Source: Halioglobus sp.
GTDB lineage: Bacteria; Pseudomonadota; Gammaproteobacteria; Pseudomonadales; Halieaceae
Reading direction: 5' to 3'
Assembly: GCA_020443425.1 (NCBI GenBank)
Contig: JAGRIE010000038.1
Location: 1 to 37,750 of the forward strand
Length of the DNA: 37,750 bases
The position numbers and the translations under genes are program-made. Below the pieces are notes generated by a model. That model saw nothing but the letters and a program-made list of their open reading frames with translations, was not told the DNA's origin and did no database searches. Every line of letters starts with the position of its first letter. The first letter of the stretch is position 1. Below, one piece after another: positions 1-7,909 of the stretch.

Positions 1-177
1 GACTTCCTTAACCCGTTTTAGTTCGGAGGCCTCCATGCCACCGTATTTTGATTTCCACGAGTAGTAAGTTGGCGACGATATGCCGTGTTTCCGGCAGACA
101 TCTTTCACCAGCATTCCGGCATCAGCTTCCTTCAGGATCTGGACGATCTGACTCTCGGTAAACCTTGATTTCTTCAT
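1..177 (-). CDS. IS3-family transposase OrfA, N-terminal fragment cut by the window edge
   Basis: Reading the minus strand from an ATG at 177 gives a protein that begins MKKSRFTESQIVQILKEADA and continues with a CRKHGIS turn and a YYSWKSKYGGME segment. This is the helix-turn-helix DNA-binding region typical of IS3-group OrfA proteins, which bind the ends of the element. OrfA is normally about 90-100 residues and is followed by OrfB, the DDE integrase, through a programmed -1 frameshift; only 59 residues are visible here. A strong AGGAGG (complement of 183-188) lies 6 nt before the ATG, which fixes the start. The family call is firm; whether the element is complete cannot be seen. Confidence 0.85.
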   Translation of the reverse strand, partial: MKKSRFTESQIVQILKEADAGMLVKDVCRKHGISSPTYYSWKSKYGGMEASELKRVKEV

Positions 178-215
178 GTGAACCTCCTAGCTATAAAATG
201 CCAGAAAGCTCTACT
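1..215 (-). mobile_element. 5' end of an IS3-family insertion sequence (partial)
   Basis: The minus strand carries the first 59 codons of an IS3-type OrfA with its ribosome binding site. The rest of the element lies beyond the left edge. I could not define the terminal inverted repeat, so the right boundary (about 190-235) is approximate. It must fall inside or just beside the small membrane-protein gene that ends at 191, so that gene's C-terminus may be built from IS leader sequence. Confidence 0.55.
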
Positions 216-496
216 TTTGTCCTGTCTTCGTGTTGGGGAAGCTTACGACGGTACATATCAATTTTCTGGTGAGCAAAAATCAAAAGCCCGACGATACCAA
301 GAAATACTATTGGCAAAGGTACATCTTCAGGATCAACCCGATAGAAAAACACAAACCAAACAAAACTGAAGAATATAATAGGAAAAAGAAAGAAACTGAT
401 CTGCATGAAATTATAGGCAATACCGTTCTCTCCCAAGACATTAACACTGCCCTCAGCTGGAATCATCGGAGAGTCCTTGCTATCGATATTTACCAA
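191..496 (-). CDS. Small two-helix membrane protein, candidate orphan immunity protein
   Basis: A 101-residue ORF starting with TTG at 496, preceded by a purine-rich GGGAGGGG at good spacing. Its middle has two hydrophobic segments: about residues 30-50, rich in Phe (MQISFFLFPIIFF...), and about 60-75 (PIVFLGIVGLLIF). A charged C-terminal tail follows. The start overlaps by 17 nt the end of a short reading frame (480-617) that looks like a detached toxin tail, the layout expected of a displaced toxin/immunity pair downstream of an Rhs gene. The last ten or so residues may come from IS3 leader DNA, so the native C-terminus may be lost. No named family was recognised; the immunity role is inferred from position only. 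Confidence 0.45.
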   Translation of the reverse strand: MVNIDSKDSPMIPAEGSVNVLGENGIAYNFMQISFFLFPIIFFSFVWFVFFYRVDPEDVPLPIVFLGIVGLLIFAHQKIDMYRRKLPQHEDRTKVELSGIL

Positions 497-617
497 GGAC
501 CCCTCCCAAACTGTTTAAAGCAATCAAGGGAACAAATCCATGTGCCGTTGCTGCAACGGGACCGGCACCGTGTATAGTTGCTCTGGCCCAACGGGCATCG
601 ATGAATGAAATCGCCAT
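480..617 (-). CDS. Short toxin-tail-like reading frame, possible orphan Rhs C-terminal remnant
   Basis: A frame that stays open from 677 down to the TAG at 480-482 encodes 65 residues; from its internal ATG at 617 it encodes 45. The sequence is Gly/Ala rich and ends in LIALNSLGGVLGKYR. It terminates inside the start of the next membrane-protein gene (17-nt overlap). Upstream of 677 the frame is stopped by TAA, and no Rhs core motif is visible there, so this is either a degraded orphan toxin tip or a chance ORF. What favours a remnant is its place: on the same strand downstream of an Rhs gene and its immunity candidate, and coupled to another small membrane protein. Confidence 0.3.
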   Translation of the reverse strand: MAISFIDARWARATIHGAGPVAATAHGFVPLIALNSLGGVLGKYR

Positions 618-756
618 AGAACCACAGTTACAATCCAGATAGTTTGCAGGAATATTATCTGCTCTTAGATTTGCAATTTAACCATTCACATTCGACAAGC
701 AATTAACTAATGTGCTCCGGTAAGATTCCGCAAAACGATGGCAGGCCTCGTGAAAT

Positions 757-1122
757 CTATTTTAGAACACGCCAACAGAAGGGAAATAAAATTATCGTTA
801 ACAAGAAAACAACCATCGGCAAAAAATGCACGTGCACCCAATCAAATAAATCAACACCAAATACAAGCAAGGTTATATGTAGAATAATAAACATTGCTAC
901 TGAACAGGCTATTGACGCTATTACGGATTGAAGAATTAGAGCACCAAACCCAGGAGACTCTTCCTCCTTCCTGGCGTGGAAATAGATCAGGCCGACCATT
1001 GCAAAGCATAAAATCGCACTGGAAATTAAACTAAAAGCATCAAAAGATGAGTTGACCTTTAACTCTATAAATACGATCCCGATAACCAGTATAGCCACTA
1101 GAGTTTTGATCCGAATATTCAT
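757..1122 (-). CDS. Four-helix membrane protein, candidate immunity protein for the Rhs toxin
   Basis: The 121-residue product begins at an ATG only 9 nt after the Rhs stop codon, with AGGG about 7 nt ahead, so it is almost certainly co-transcribed and probably translationally coupled. It is very hydrophobic, with four predicted membrane helices (about residues 7-24, 29-48, 58-88 and 96-117) and a short charged loop (RKEEESPG) between helices two and three. I recognise no named family. Genes directly downstream of a variable Rhs C-terminus usually encode the matching immunity protein. An integral-membrane immunity protein would fit a toxin acting at the inner membrane. The base composition is AT-richer than the Rhs core, like the C-terminal domain it would neutralise. 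Confidence 0.65.
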   Translation of the reverse strand: MNIRIKTLVAILVIGIVFIELKVNSSFDAFSLISSAILCFAMVGLIYFHARKEEESPGFGALILQSVIASIACSVAMFIILHITLLVFGVDLFDWVHVHFLPMVVFLLTIILFPFCWRVLK

Positions 1123-1131
1123 TATGGCGCC

Positions 1132-4100
1132 CTACTTCCCATAGGTTACACTTGTAACCCTAGAAGATCCTAAAGTTCCATTAATACTGGCATCGTAACC
1201 AATGTCTATCAGTCCATGGTCAATCGAAGTTGCCTCGCCCATTAATATCGCATAAGCACCATAACCCGGACCGAACGGAATCGTAACTCCAGCCTGAAGT
1301 GCTTTGTAGCTTCCATTAAAGACTTGTGGATTGATGACGTCGGAAGAATCCTGGAATTCAACCTTGCTATGTGTCCCTCCTAAGTTTGCACCATACCCAA
1401 CACTTGGTCCTACCGCCGTAATAGTCACAGTAGCTTTTCTCCCATTGACTTCAGTTGAGGTCAAACTATATCGCGTAATAGTTGCACCGACCGGGCCTGC
1501 GGCTGAGAAAGTTGTCGCTGTACCCCTCCATTCTATTAAACCATTAGGGTCTACAGCGCCGATGGGATTCCCACCCACATAAGCATACAAGTTCGGTCCA
1601 TCTACAAACCCGGCAGGGTCCTCGGAGATAAATCGACCCACCTCCGCGTCGTAGTAACGGGCGCGCATGTAGTAGAGATTGTCGCTCTCTGTGAATATAC
1701 CGACCTGGCCCGCGTACCTGAAAGGTTGGCTGAATTCCTGTGTCTGGTTCAGGATTTTGCCATAGGGGGAATAGGCGTATTTGTTGACGGCGTTGTTGCT
1801 GGCATCAGTGAGGGCGACGGTGTGTCCGGTGCCGTCGAAATGATAGACATAGTAGTTGCTGCCTTTCACCATAGCGGCCAGCCCTGTGCCGTAGATGTAG
1901 TACCGGGTAATCTGGCCTGAACCGTTAGCCTCTGCCAGTAAGTTACCCGATGCGTCATAGACATATTGGGTTTGCACTCCATTGCGGACAGCCTTTAACC
2001 GATTACCGACGCCGTCGTAGAAAAAGCTGTCATCGCCCCTCTGAACCAATCGATGGGCATGGTCAAAAGTGTAGTTCACGGAATTGTTACCAGCAAGTTG
2101 GCCCTCCTGGTCATACGCGTAGCGGTTTTTTAGCTGGTCTATGGTGCCGGTTAATTCCCCTCCCGTACCGTAGCTGTACCTATGGGTAGACGTCGTGTTC
2201 AGCCTGTTTCGCAGGAAATTGTAATCAAAACTGGTGTCGTCCTGTGCGGTACTCGCAGCCAGCACCAGCTCGGGCGAAATAGTCTCCTGAATACGATTGC
2301 CGTTGGCATCCAACTGGTAACGGTACTGTACCAACCTCCCGGAGCCTGCATGATCCAGTCCAGTTAATCGATTGGCGTTATCCCAGGTATAGCGTGTCTC
2401 CATCGCATTGAAGTGCTCAATGCGCTGCAGACGGCTAGCGACATCATAGATGTACTGCATCGTCGGTTTCCCCGACAGCCAGTCTATGGTTACTGTGCTC
2501 AAGCGATTCAGGTTGTCGTACGTGTACTTCACCTTCTTGTTACCAGGCGGATAGGTCAATGTCATCAGGTTACCCGCAGCGTCATACTCGTAACTGACCG
2601 TATGACCATTGCTATCGGTATGGGTGGTAAGTCGACCAATCGCGTCGTGGGCACTGGTTGTGGTGCCGGTGGAATCGATCATTTCAACCAGGTTGTCTTG
2701 CGCATCGTAGTTGAAGTCCACCACCGAATCAGCGGAGATAATCACATCCGGTTTACCTGAATCGGTATAGGTATAGAACGTGACATCCTGATTGCGATCG
2801 GTGGCCTTGGCCAGCTTGCCTGTCTTTGTATAGTTGTAGGCGCTGCTCCTGCCCCTGGCATCTGTTCTCGTGGACACAAACCCCCGGTTGTCGCGAATGA
2901 ACGACGTCATTGCGCCCTCCGGGTCGACCAGGCTCAGCAGGTCACCTCGCGCACTGTAGTTCCACAGGATCGCCGGATGGCTTCCCGTTTGTGTCGTCTT
3001 CAGATAGCCATAGGCATCATAGTCATTATCAGTCTGGACGCCGCGGGGGTCGGTGACGACATCCACCAATCCATCGGATTGGTACGTTGTCCTCACCTTG
3101 TTGCCGTAGTGGTCCAAACGCGCAGTGAGCTGATGTTTGTTATTGTATCTATACTGCGTGGAGTGATTCAGGGGGTCCGTGGTCGTAACCAGACGGTGGT
3201 ATTCGTCGTAGTGATAGACCGTCTTGCCCCCGTTATCGTTTATCTGTTCCCTGAGGTTGTTATCGCCGTCGTAGACTGAGCGTGACACGTGCCCCAGAGG
3301 GTCGATACTCCTGACAATATGCCCCTGCCCATCGTAGGCAACTCGCGATGTATTCCCCAGTGCATCTTCGATCGCAATGCGGCGTCCATCCAGATCAAAG
3401 TGATACGTGGACCGCATATGATCCGGGTCCTCCTCTGAAGAGAAGAAGCCGCCGTAGTGCATGCGATAGGTTTCCAGACCCGTATCACGCGGCGCTTTCT
3501 GCACTACCACACGGTCGAAATCGTCATAGGTATTGTCGACGATCTGCACGCCTGCGGGGTTCTTCACAGTCTCCAGCCGATGCAGTTCGTCGTAACCGTA
3601 GTTCCAGTTCGCGCCCTCAAGGCCCAGCACACGCGTCAAATCACCGTTGGCCTGCTGATACGACACCGAGTGAAAGGTCGAGTCATAGGCCCGCACCAGC
3701 GCATCGCCCGCGTACTGGAAGTACAGGGACCGCGCGTGCGCATCCTCTACCTGGATAACCTGCCCGGCAGCGTTGTAGATGAGGCGCATCGTTTTACCAT
3801 CCACATCCTCAATCGAGGCCAGGCGATTATCCGCATTAAAACTCCAGGTCGACCCCAGCCTCTCCTCCAATTGATACGCATCTCCGATGCGCTTAAAACT
3901 GTTGGTAACGCCCGGCGGTGGTACAAACTCGCCGTTGGGCATTTCCTGGAACGTCAGCGCCTGCGAACCCATGTGAACCGTAACGGATTTGTCCAGCAGT
4001 TGATCCATACCCCAGTTCGCAACCATCGCGGCGACTCCCCACTGGCCGGGTGAAGGTTGCTGGTTACGCAGTAGATCGCGGGCTACCTCATTCACGACAA

Positions 4101-6747
4101 TCATCGGAATGGCATGGAAGACTGTCCGCCCCCCTAGCGACGCCTCGACATCACTGTGCTTGGCCAGATACACATTGTAGTTATGCGTCCAGCCCCTGCC
4201 GAGCCCGGCCGTGTCCTGCAAGGCCATCTGGCTGTTATAGCTGCGCGTCATCGCAAACCCGCGCGTCCCGTTGCCCGCGACATCAAAATCAGTCGCACTG
4301 GAGATAAAGGCGCCCGTCCCAAGGTCCACCGGATCACCGGCCGGGGTCACAGGAATCTCTTTACGCAGCGTAGCCTCAGGAAGGTAATCGCGTTGCACGT
4401 ACCGTGTAGAGGCTGTCCCGGGGATAGTACTTTTACCACCATTCAGGCCACCCTCAATAATCATACCCATGGTTTGGCCTTCCGCGCTGCGACCGGAATA
4501 GACATAGCCCAGCCCTGTCCAATCCTTCAGCGGTATGTCACCGTCTTCGGGTATAACCAGTGTGTGGGAGGTGTTGACCAGATTCTGGAACACCGCGATT
4601 TGGTCCTCGTCATAATTGGTCAGTTGAGCGGAGATACCGGCAAAGCTATCGCTGTCCGCCACAAAGATCCGGCGCCCCATCCAGTTAGAGAGCGCCAGCA
4701 GGCGAATCGTTGAAGCGGCTGGATTGGTCAATCCCTGCGAATCACTGACTCCCTGCAATTGATCCAGGACACTGTGCTCCAGCGCGCTCGCAATGAACAC
4801 CTGAGCCTTGAAGGCCCCCTGCGCCGGCGTCGCCACACGGTCGACGGGTGCCGACCACTGCGCCGCCATATCCACAAAGTAGCCCTCTTCCTGACCGGCA
4901 ATTCCGAACCGATGGTGCTGGATATTCCGTCTCCCGGAAAGGGTGAACAGCAGGTCATCATTCAGCTGCGTCTGCTGCATCCATGTCTGGCCTATCACGT
5001 TGAGTGTCTCGGTAAGGCGTTCAGGCGCGCCCTGCGGTGTGCCGTCAATACTCATGCGGTTTAGCAGGCGCTGGCGCTCCCCCAACAGGGTGGAATGCCT
5101 GTCACCACCAAATGCCGACACAATCACATAGGTGCCAGTGCGCTTCACCTTGAAATCATGCGTCTCGTCACCAAAGCTTCCACCGTTGGCAGCGTAGGGA
5201 TGGTTGACAGTCAGCTGCACGGTATTGAGCGCTCCGGTGGCCTTGCTTTCACTGGCTTCCAACTGCTCGTCCAGATACAGCTGCGCCAGCCGATGCGGCT
5301 CCACCACGCCGGTAAGCTGGACACTGCTTTCGTCAAACTCGTCTCCGTCGTGGTAGTACTTGAGCGTCAATGTCGCATTTTTGCGCCCCGCACTCTGTCC
5401 CGCTCCAGAAAATCCCACGCGCACGAGAAAGGGATCATCGACCGCGATATTCTGAGTTCCCCCGCCGCTGACGAATGAGAAAGCACTGGCATGTTGCCCA
5501 GTGATGGAGGCCTCCACCTGGATGGGTACTCCTGTCTCGTTGTTGCCCCGCCAGGCTTGCGTCGGCCCCGCCACACCGATGCCCAGCGCGCCAAAGTCGG
5601 TTGCACCGGCCGGCGCCGGCTCTATATCCACGGTATCCCCGATGAACCTCAAGCTCAGTTTGCGGCCAGCGATATCCGGAATGTTCCTGCTGATATCAAT
5701 GCCGCCATGCCGCAATCGCAGTGTGTGGATAAAATTCTGGGGTACATCATCCCTGGTGTAGGGCGTTCCGGTCACCGGAATGGGCAGGCTGACAGGAAGA
5801 CTGGCGCTGTTGTCAGGGATAATCGTGAAGCCGCCCAATACATCCTCGACCCGGTCATTGGGGTGATTGAGCTTCAGGAAGGCCTGTAGGTCTGTTGCCC
5901 GGTCGGTCAGGTAGTCTGACAGCGCATCCAGGTCGATGCCTTTGATTGAGTTGGCGGTTCGGGTGCCGCCGGCAACAGACAGTATTTCCGGTTCGCTATA
6001 GTTCATGGCAGCGGCCAGGTCAATGGCACTGGAGCGGGCGGAGCGCTTGATCGCGGGGGCGAGACGCACCGTTTGCTGGTTTATCGTCGCCGCCACCCAG
6101 ACATGGTTGAACCAGATCATGTCTTCCGTTCTTGCAATGGGCACCCCACCTTGTGCAAAGGTGCTGGTGATAATATCAATGTTGTTATCTGTACCCAGCC
6201 ATTCCGCGACGAGTTGCACCGTTTCCGCATTTTCAGCTGCCAGGGTACCGAACTCAAACTGCGCCGGTATGCCGGCTGCACGCAAAAGTTCGATCAGCAG
6301 CGAGGCCTGGTCGTAGTCATTCCCACTTCGCTCATGCAAAGTCAGGTACGGGCCCTTCAGGTAACCGAAGTAGGGGACGTATTCAAAGTGGTTGCGCACA
6401 TACTGGTAGATACGCAGCGGATCATTCTCCAGCGCCTCGGCAAGCGCCGCGTAGTCCCCGGGCATCGCATAGGCGGCTCTCGCAGTCGCCGGCGCTGCGA
6501 CCGCATCCCTGGCCTGCGCACCCGTGCCCAGAATCAGGCTGGCCTGCTCGGGCGACACCCTCTCCGCGACCCTGGACACCCATCCGGGCGCCGGTGTGGA
6601 TACTGTGGAATCACTGTGTTGAACTACCGTGGGCGCCGTCAGGCTGGCGCTGGCGTCCTGCGCCTGCACCGCGGCCGTTGCGAGAGTAAGTCCGCAGAGA
6701 ACAGCGGCCAGAACACCGTGAACATCCTTGTATTGAATTCGGAACAT
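1132..6747 (-). CDS. Exported Rhs/YD-repeat protein with transglutaminase-like N-terminus and variable C-terminal domain
   Basis: A protein of 1,871 residues. I chose the ATG at 6747 rather than one 26 codons upstream because it begins a clear Sec signal peptide (MFRIQYKD, then a hydrophobic core, cut near AVQAQ, residue 30) and has AAGGA just before it. Residues about 105-225 resemble a transglutaminase-like fold (YQYVRNHFEYVPY, later FNHVWVA), but the catalytic Cys position reads GNDYDQASLL. About 380-520 hold Ig-like strands. From about 815 the Rhs region starts (RSYNSQ, GRGWTHNYN), followed by some 800 residues of YD repeats and an Rhs-associated core (YYMRARYYDAEVGRFISEDP) ending in AVDPNGL near residue 1737. 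The last 134 residues are a different, AT-richer domain. No PAAR or type VI secretion gene is nearby. Likely a cell-surface or secreted polymorphic toxin. Confidence 0.9.
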   Translation of the reverse strand: MFRIQYKDVHGVLAAVLCGLTLATAAVQAQDASASLTAPTVVQHSDSTVSTPAPGWVSRVAERVSPEQASLILGTGAQARDAVAAPATARAAYAMPGDYAALAEALENDPLRIYQYVRNHFEYVPYFGYLKGPYLTLHERSGNDYDQASLLIELLRAAGIPAQFEFGTLAAENAETVQLVAEWLGTDNNIDIITSTFAQGGVPIARTEDMIWFNHVWVAATINQQTVRLAPAIKRSARSSAIDLAAAMNYSEPEILSVAGGTRTANSIKGIDLDALSDYLTDRATDLQAFLKLNHPNDRVEDVLGGFTIIPDNSASLPVSLPIPVTGTPYTRDDVPQNFIHTLRLRHGGIDISRNIPDIAGRKLSLRFIGDTVDIEPAPAGATDFGALGIGVAGPTQAWRGNNETGVPIQVEASITGQHASAFSFVSGGGTQNIAVDDPFLVRVGFSGAGQSAGRKNATLTLKYYHDGDEFDESSVQLTGVVEPHRLAQLYLDEQLEASESKATGALNTVQLTVNHPYAANGGSFGDETHDFKVKRTGTYVIVSAFGGDRHSTLLGERQRLLNRMSIDGTPQGAPERLTETLNVIGQTWMQQTQLNDDLLFTLSGRRNIQHHRFGIAGQEEGYFVDMAAQWSAPVDRVATPAQGAFKAQVFIASALEHSVLDQLQGVSDSQGLTNPAASTIRLLALSNWMGRRIFVADSDSFAGISAQLTNYDEDQIAVFQNLVNTSHTLVIPEDGDIPLKDWTGLGYVYSGRSAEGQTMGMIIEGGLNGGKSTIPGTASTRYVQRDYLPEATLRKEIPVTPAGDPVDLGTGAFISSATDFDVAGNGTRGFAMTRSYNSQMALQDTAGLGRGWTHNYNVYLAKHSDVEASLGGRTVFHAIPMIVVNEVARDLLRNQQPSPGQWGVAAMVANWGMDQLLDKSVTVHMGSQALTFQEMPNGEFVPPPGVTNSFKRIGDAYQLEERLGSTWSFNADNRLASIEDVDGKTMRLIYNAAGQVIQVEDAHARSLYFQYAGDALVRAYDSTFHSVSYQQANGDLTRVLGLEGANWNYGYDELHRLETVKNPAGVQIVDNTYDDFDRVVVQKAPRDTGLETYRMHYGGFFSSEEDPDHMRSTYHFDLDGRRIAIEDALGNTSRVAYDGQGHIVRSIDPLGHVSRSVYDGDNNLREQINDNGGKTVYHYDEYHRLVTTTDPLNHSTQYRYNNKHQLTARLDHYGNKVRTTYQSDGLVDVVTDPRGVQTDNDYDAYGYLKTTQTGSHPAILWNYSARGDLLSLVDPEGAMTSFIRDNRGFVSTRTDARGRSSAYNYTKTGKLAKATDRNQDVTFYTYTDSGKPDVIISADSVVDFNYDAQDNLVEMIDSTGTTTSAHDAIGRLTTHTDSNGHTVSYEYDAAGNLMTLTYPPGNKKVKYTYDNLNRLSTVTIDWLSGKPTMQYIYDVASRLQRIEHFNAMETRYTWDNANRLTGLDHAGSGRLVQYRYQLDANGNRIQETISPELVLAASTAQDDTSFDYNFLRNRLNTTSTHRYSYGTGGELTGTIDQLKNRYAYDQEGQLAGNNSVNYTFDHAHRLVQRGDDSFFYDGVGNRLKAVRNGVQTQYVYDASGNLLAEANGSGQITRYYIYGTGLAAMVKGSNYYVYHFDGTGHTVALTDASNNAVNKYAYSPYGKILNQTQEFSQPFRYAGQVGIFTESDNLYYMRARYYDAEVGRFISEDPAGFVDGPNLYAYVGGNPIGAVDPNGLIEWRGTATTFSAAGPVGATITRYSLTSTEVNGRKATVTITAVGPSVGYGANLGGTHSKVEFQDSSDVINPQVFNGSYKALQAGVTIPFGPGYGAYAILMGEATSIDHGLIDIGYDASINGTLGSSRVTSVTYGK
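1135..1536 (-). other. Variable C-terminal (toxin candidate) domain of the Rhs protein
   Basis: This is the 134-residue segment after the DPNGL motif, where Rhs proteins exchange toxin tips. It looks rich in beta-strand with many Gly, Ser and Thr (for example TVTITAVGPSVGYG and GVTIPFGPGYGAYAIL) and ends in SSRVTSVTYGK. No catalytic signature of a known nuclease, deaminase or ADP-ribosyltransferase tip was found. DNA composition changes to AT-richer at this boundary and stays so through the downstream membrane gene, as expected for an exchanged module. Its activity is unknown. Confidence 0.6.
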
Positions 6748-6894
6748 AATCCTTGTCCTATGTCTGTCCAGCGCCCCAATCCCGGGGCAAGCCGGTGAAA
6801 ACCTGTACCACATCCGTTGGTACACTCAACTGGCAACAGCTGCTGCCCTCCCCCATGCTGCGCGCCAACGGCTCTGCGTTGCGCGCTGTCCGCC

Positions 6895-7560
6895 TCAGTA
6901 ACCCAATAGCAGCCGCCTGAGGATCACCAGGTCACCGACATCCAGATGGCCGTCCATGTTGACGTCGCCATGCCCCGATTGCCGCTGCTCCTGTGTCGCC
7001 TCGACGCGTCCAAACAGAATCCGCTTCATGACAACGATGTCGCCGAGGTCGAGATCGTTATCGCTGTCCAGATCGCCGTGATAGTGATTGATATCCGAGC
7101 TCTGCTGGTATTCCTCTATATTGCTGAGGCCATCACCGTCCAGGTCACCCTCGGCGTCGCCGCCCGACAGGTGATTCAACCCCGCGGCAATTTCGATGGA
7201 ATCGGGAATACCGTCATCGTCATCGTCGGCATCTGCGAAGTTAGGTGTGTCGTCACCGTCAGTGTCCGGACTGTCCCCACTCGCTATCCACTTGAGGTTG
7301 GAGACCTCGTCGTAGCCATAGCGCACACTTGTAACAGACTCAGCACCTGCAGCGCCGGTGAGCCGATTCAAATCATCGTACTGATACTCAATCGTTACAC
7401 TGGCTGCGCTGTCGGTGGGCAGGCAAAGCAGTGATATCAACACCAGTGACAACGGTACTGTTCGACACGCTGCCGCAAAGTCTGTTGCACGCAAGGTGCA
7501 GGTCATTGACATGGTGCTGGCACCAGTCTTGTGTAATGCATTCGCCCGCAGCTGTTCCAT
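6895..7560 (-). CDS. Exported protein with YD motifs, calcium-binding repeats and a dockerin domain
   Basis: A 221-residue product starting at the ATG at 7560, chosen because GGAG lies 6 nt upstream (complement of 7567-7570). A long basic leader precedes a hydrophobic signal segment (VPLSLVLISLLCLP) ending near SAAS. The mature part opens with two Rhs-like YD motifs (YQYDDLNRLTG and VRYGYDEVSNL). Asp-rich thrombospondin type 3-like repeats follow (DTDGDD, ADADDDDDGIPD, DLDGDGLSN). The C-terminus has two EF-hand-like dockerin type I repeats (GDLDSDNDLDLGDIVVMKR and GDVNMDGHLDVGDLVILRR), which bind calcium and usually dock onto cohesin modules. The gene lies 147 bp upstream of the Rhs gene on the same strand. 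No cohesin is visible in this window. Confidence 0.8.
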   Translation of the reverse strand: MEQLRANALHKTGASTMSMTCTLRATDFAAACRTVPLSLVLISLLCLPTDSAASVTIEYQYDDLNRLTGAAGAESVTSVRYGYDEVSNLKWIASGDSPDTDGDDTPNFADADDDDDGIPDSIEIAAGLNHLSGGDAEGDLDGDGLSNIEEYQQSSDINHYHGDLDSDNDLDLGDIVVMKRILFGRVEATQEQRQSGHGDVNMDGHLDVGDLVILRRLLLGY

Positions 7561-7909
7561 CGCAATCTCCATTAACATCCCTGACAAACGCGCATCGCGT
7601 TGAAAAAAAACCTAGTCGGCGACACCGTGTCGGGCAAGGTTTCGGTTGCATTTGGTGAATCGGTGGCAGTGGTGTACGCCGGAAATCGAGCGAATTTTCT
7701 CACTGCACAGATTTGCCTGATTGCACCGCTACAAAGTTTTCGGTGTGCAAACTAGACTCCAGATAAGCCCCGGGAGACCGGATCAACCCAGGCTGCACCC
7801 GATGCACACAATGCGCATCTAGCGCGAGAACAACGGTGTGTGTCCGGCGGCCATCAATGACCAACGGCGCCACCCCACCGACGCGCGCACAGTGAAGGAG
7901 AACAGAACG
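7561..7909. other. Divergent intergenic region between the dockerin and lipoprotein genes
   Basis: These 349 bases separate two divergent genes. Apart from the weak minus-strand promoter near 7609-7637 and the ribosome binding sites at either end, I see no RNA gene, repeat or convincing plus-strand promoter. Open frames here are short and lack supporting features. Confidence 0.5.
7609..7637 (-). promoter_or_regulatory. Candidate sigma-70 promoter for the dockerin/Rhs transcription unit
   Basis: On the minus strand TTGCCC (7632-7637) and TAGGTT (7609-7614) are separated by exactly 17 bp and lie about 50 nt upstream of the dockerin-gene start. Both hexamers are only partial matches to consensus. 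Confidence 0.3.

Noticed and set aside
230-577. Plus-strand 115-codon frame over the small membrane ORFs
   Set aside because: Lys/Asn/Arg-rich composition without domain or RBS; the minus-strand frame has membrane helices, a purine-rich RBS and operon context.
3457-4053. Plus-strand frames within the Rhs gene
   Set aside because: They are complementary to repeated YD-motif codons, which creates periodic open frames; no RBS or recognisable domain.
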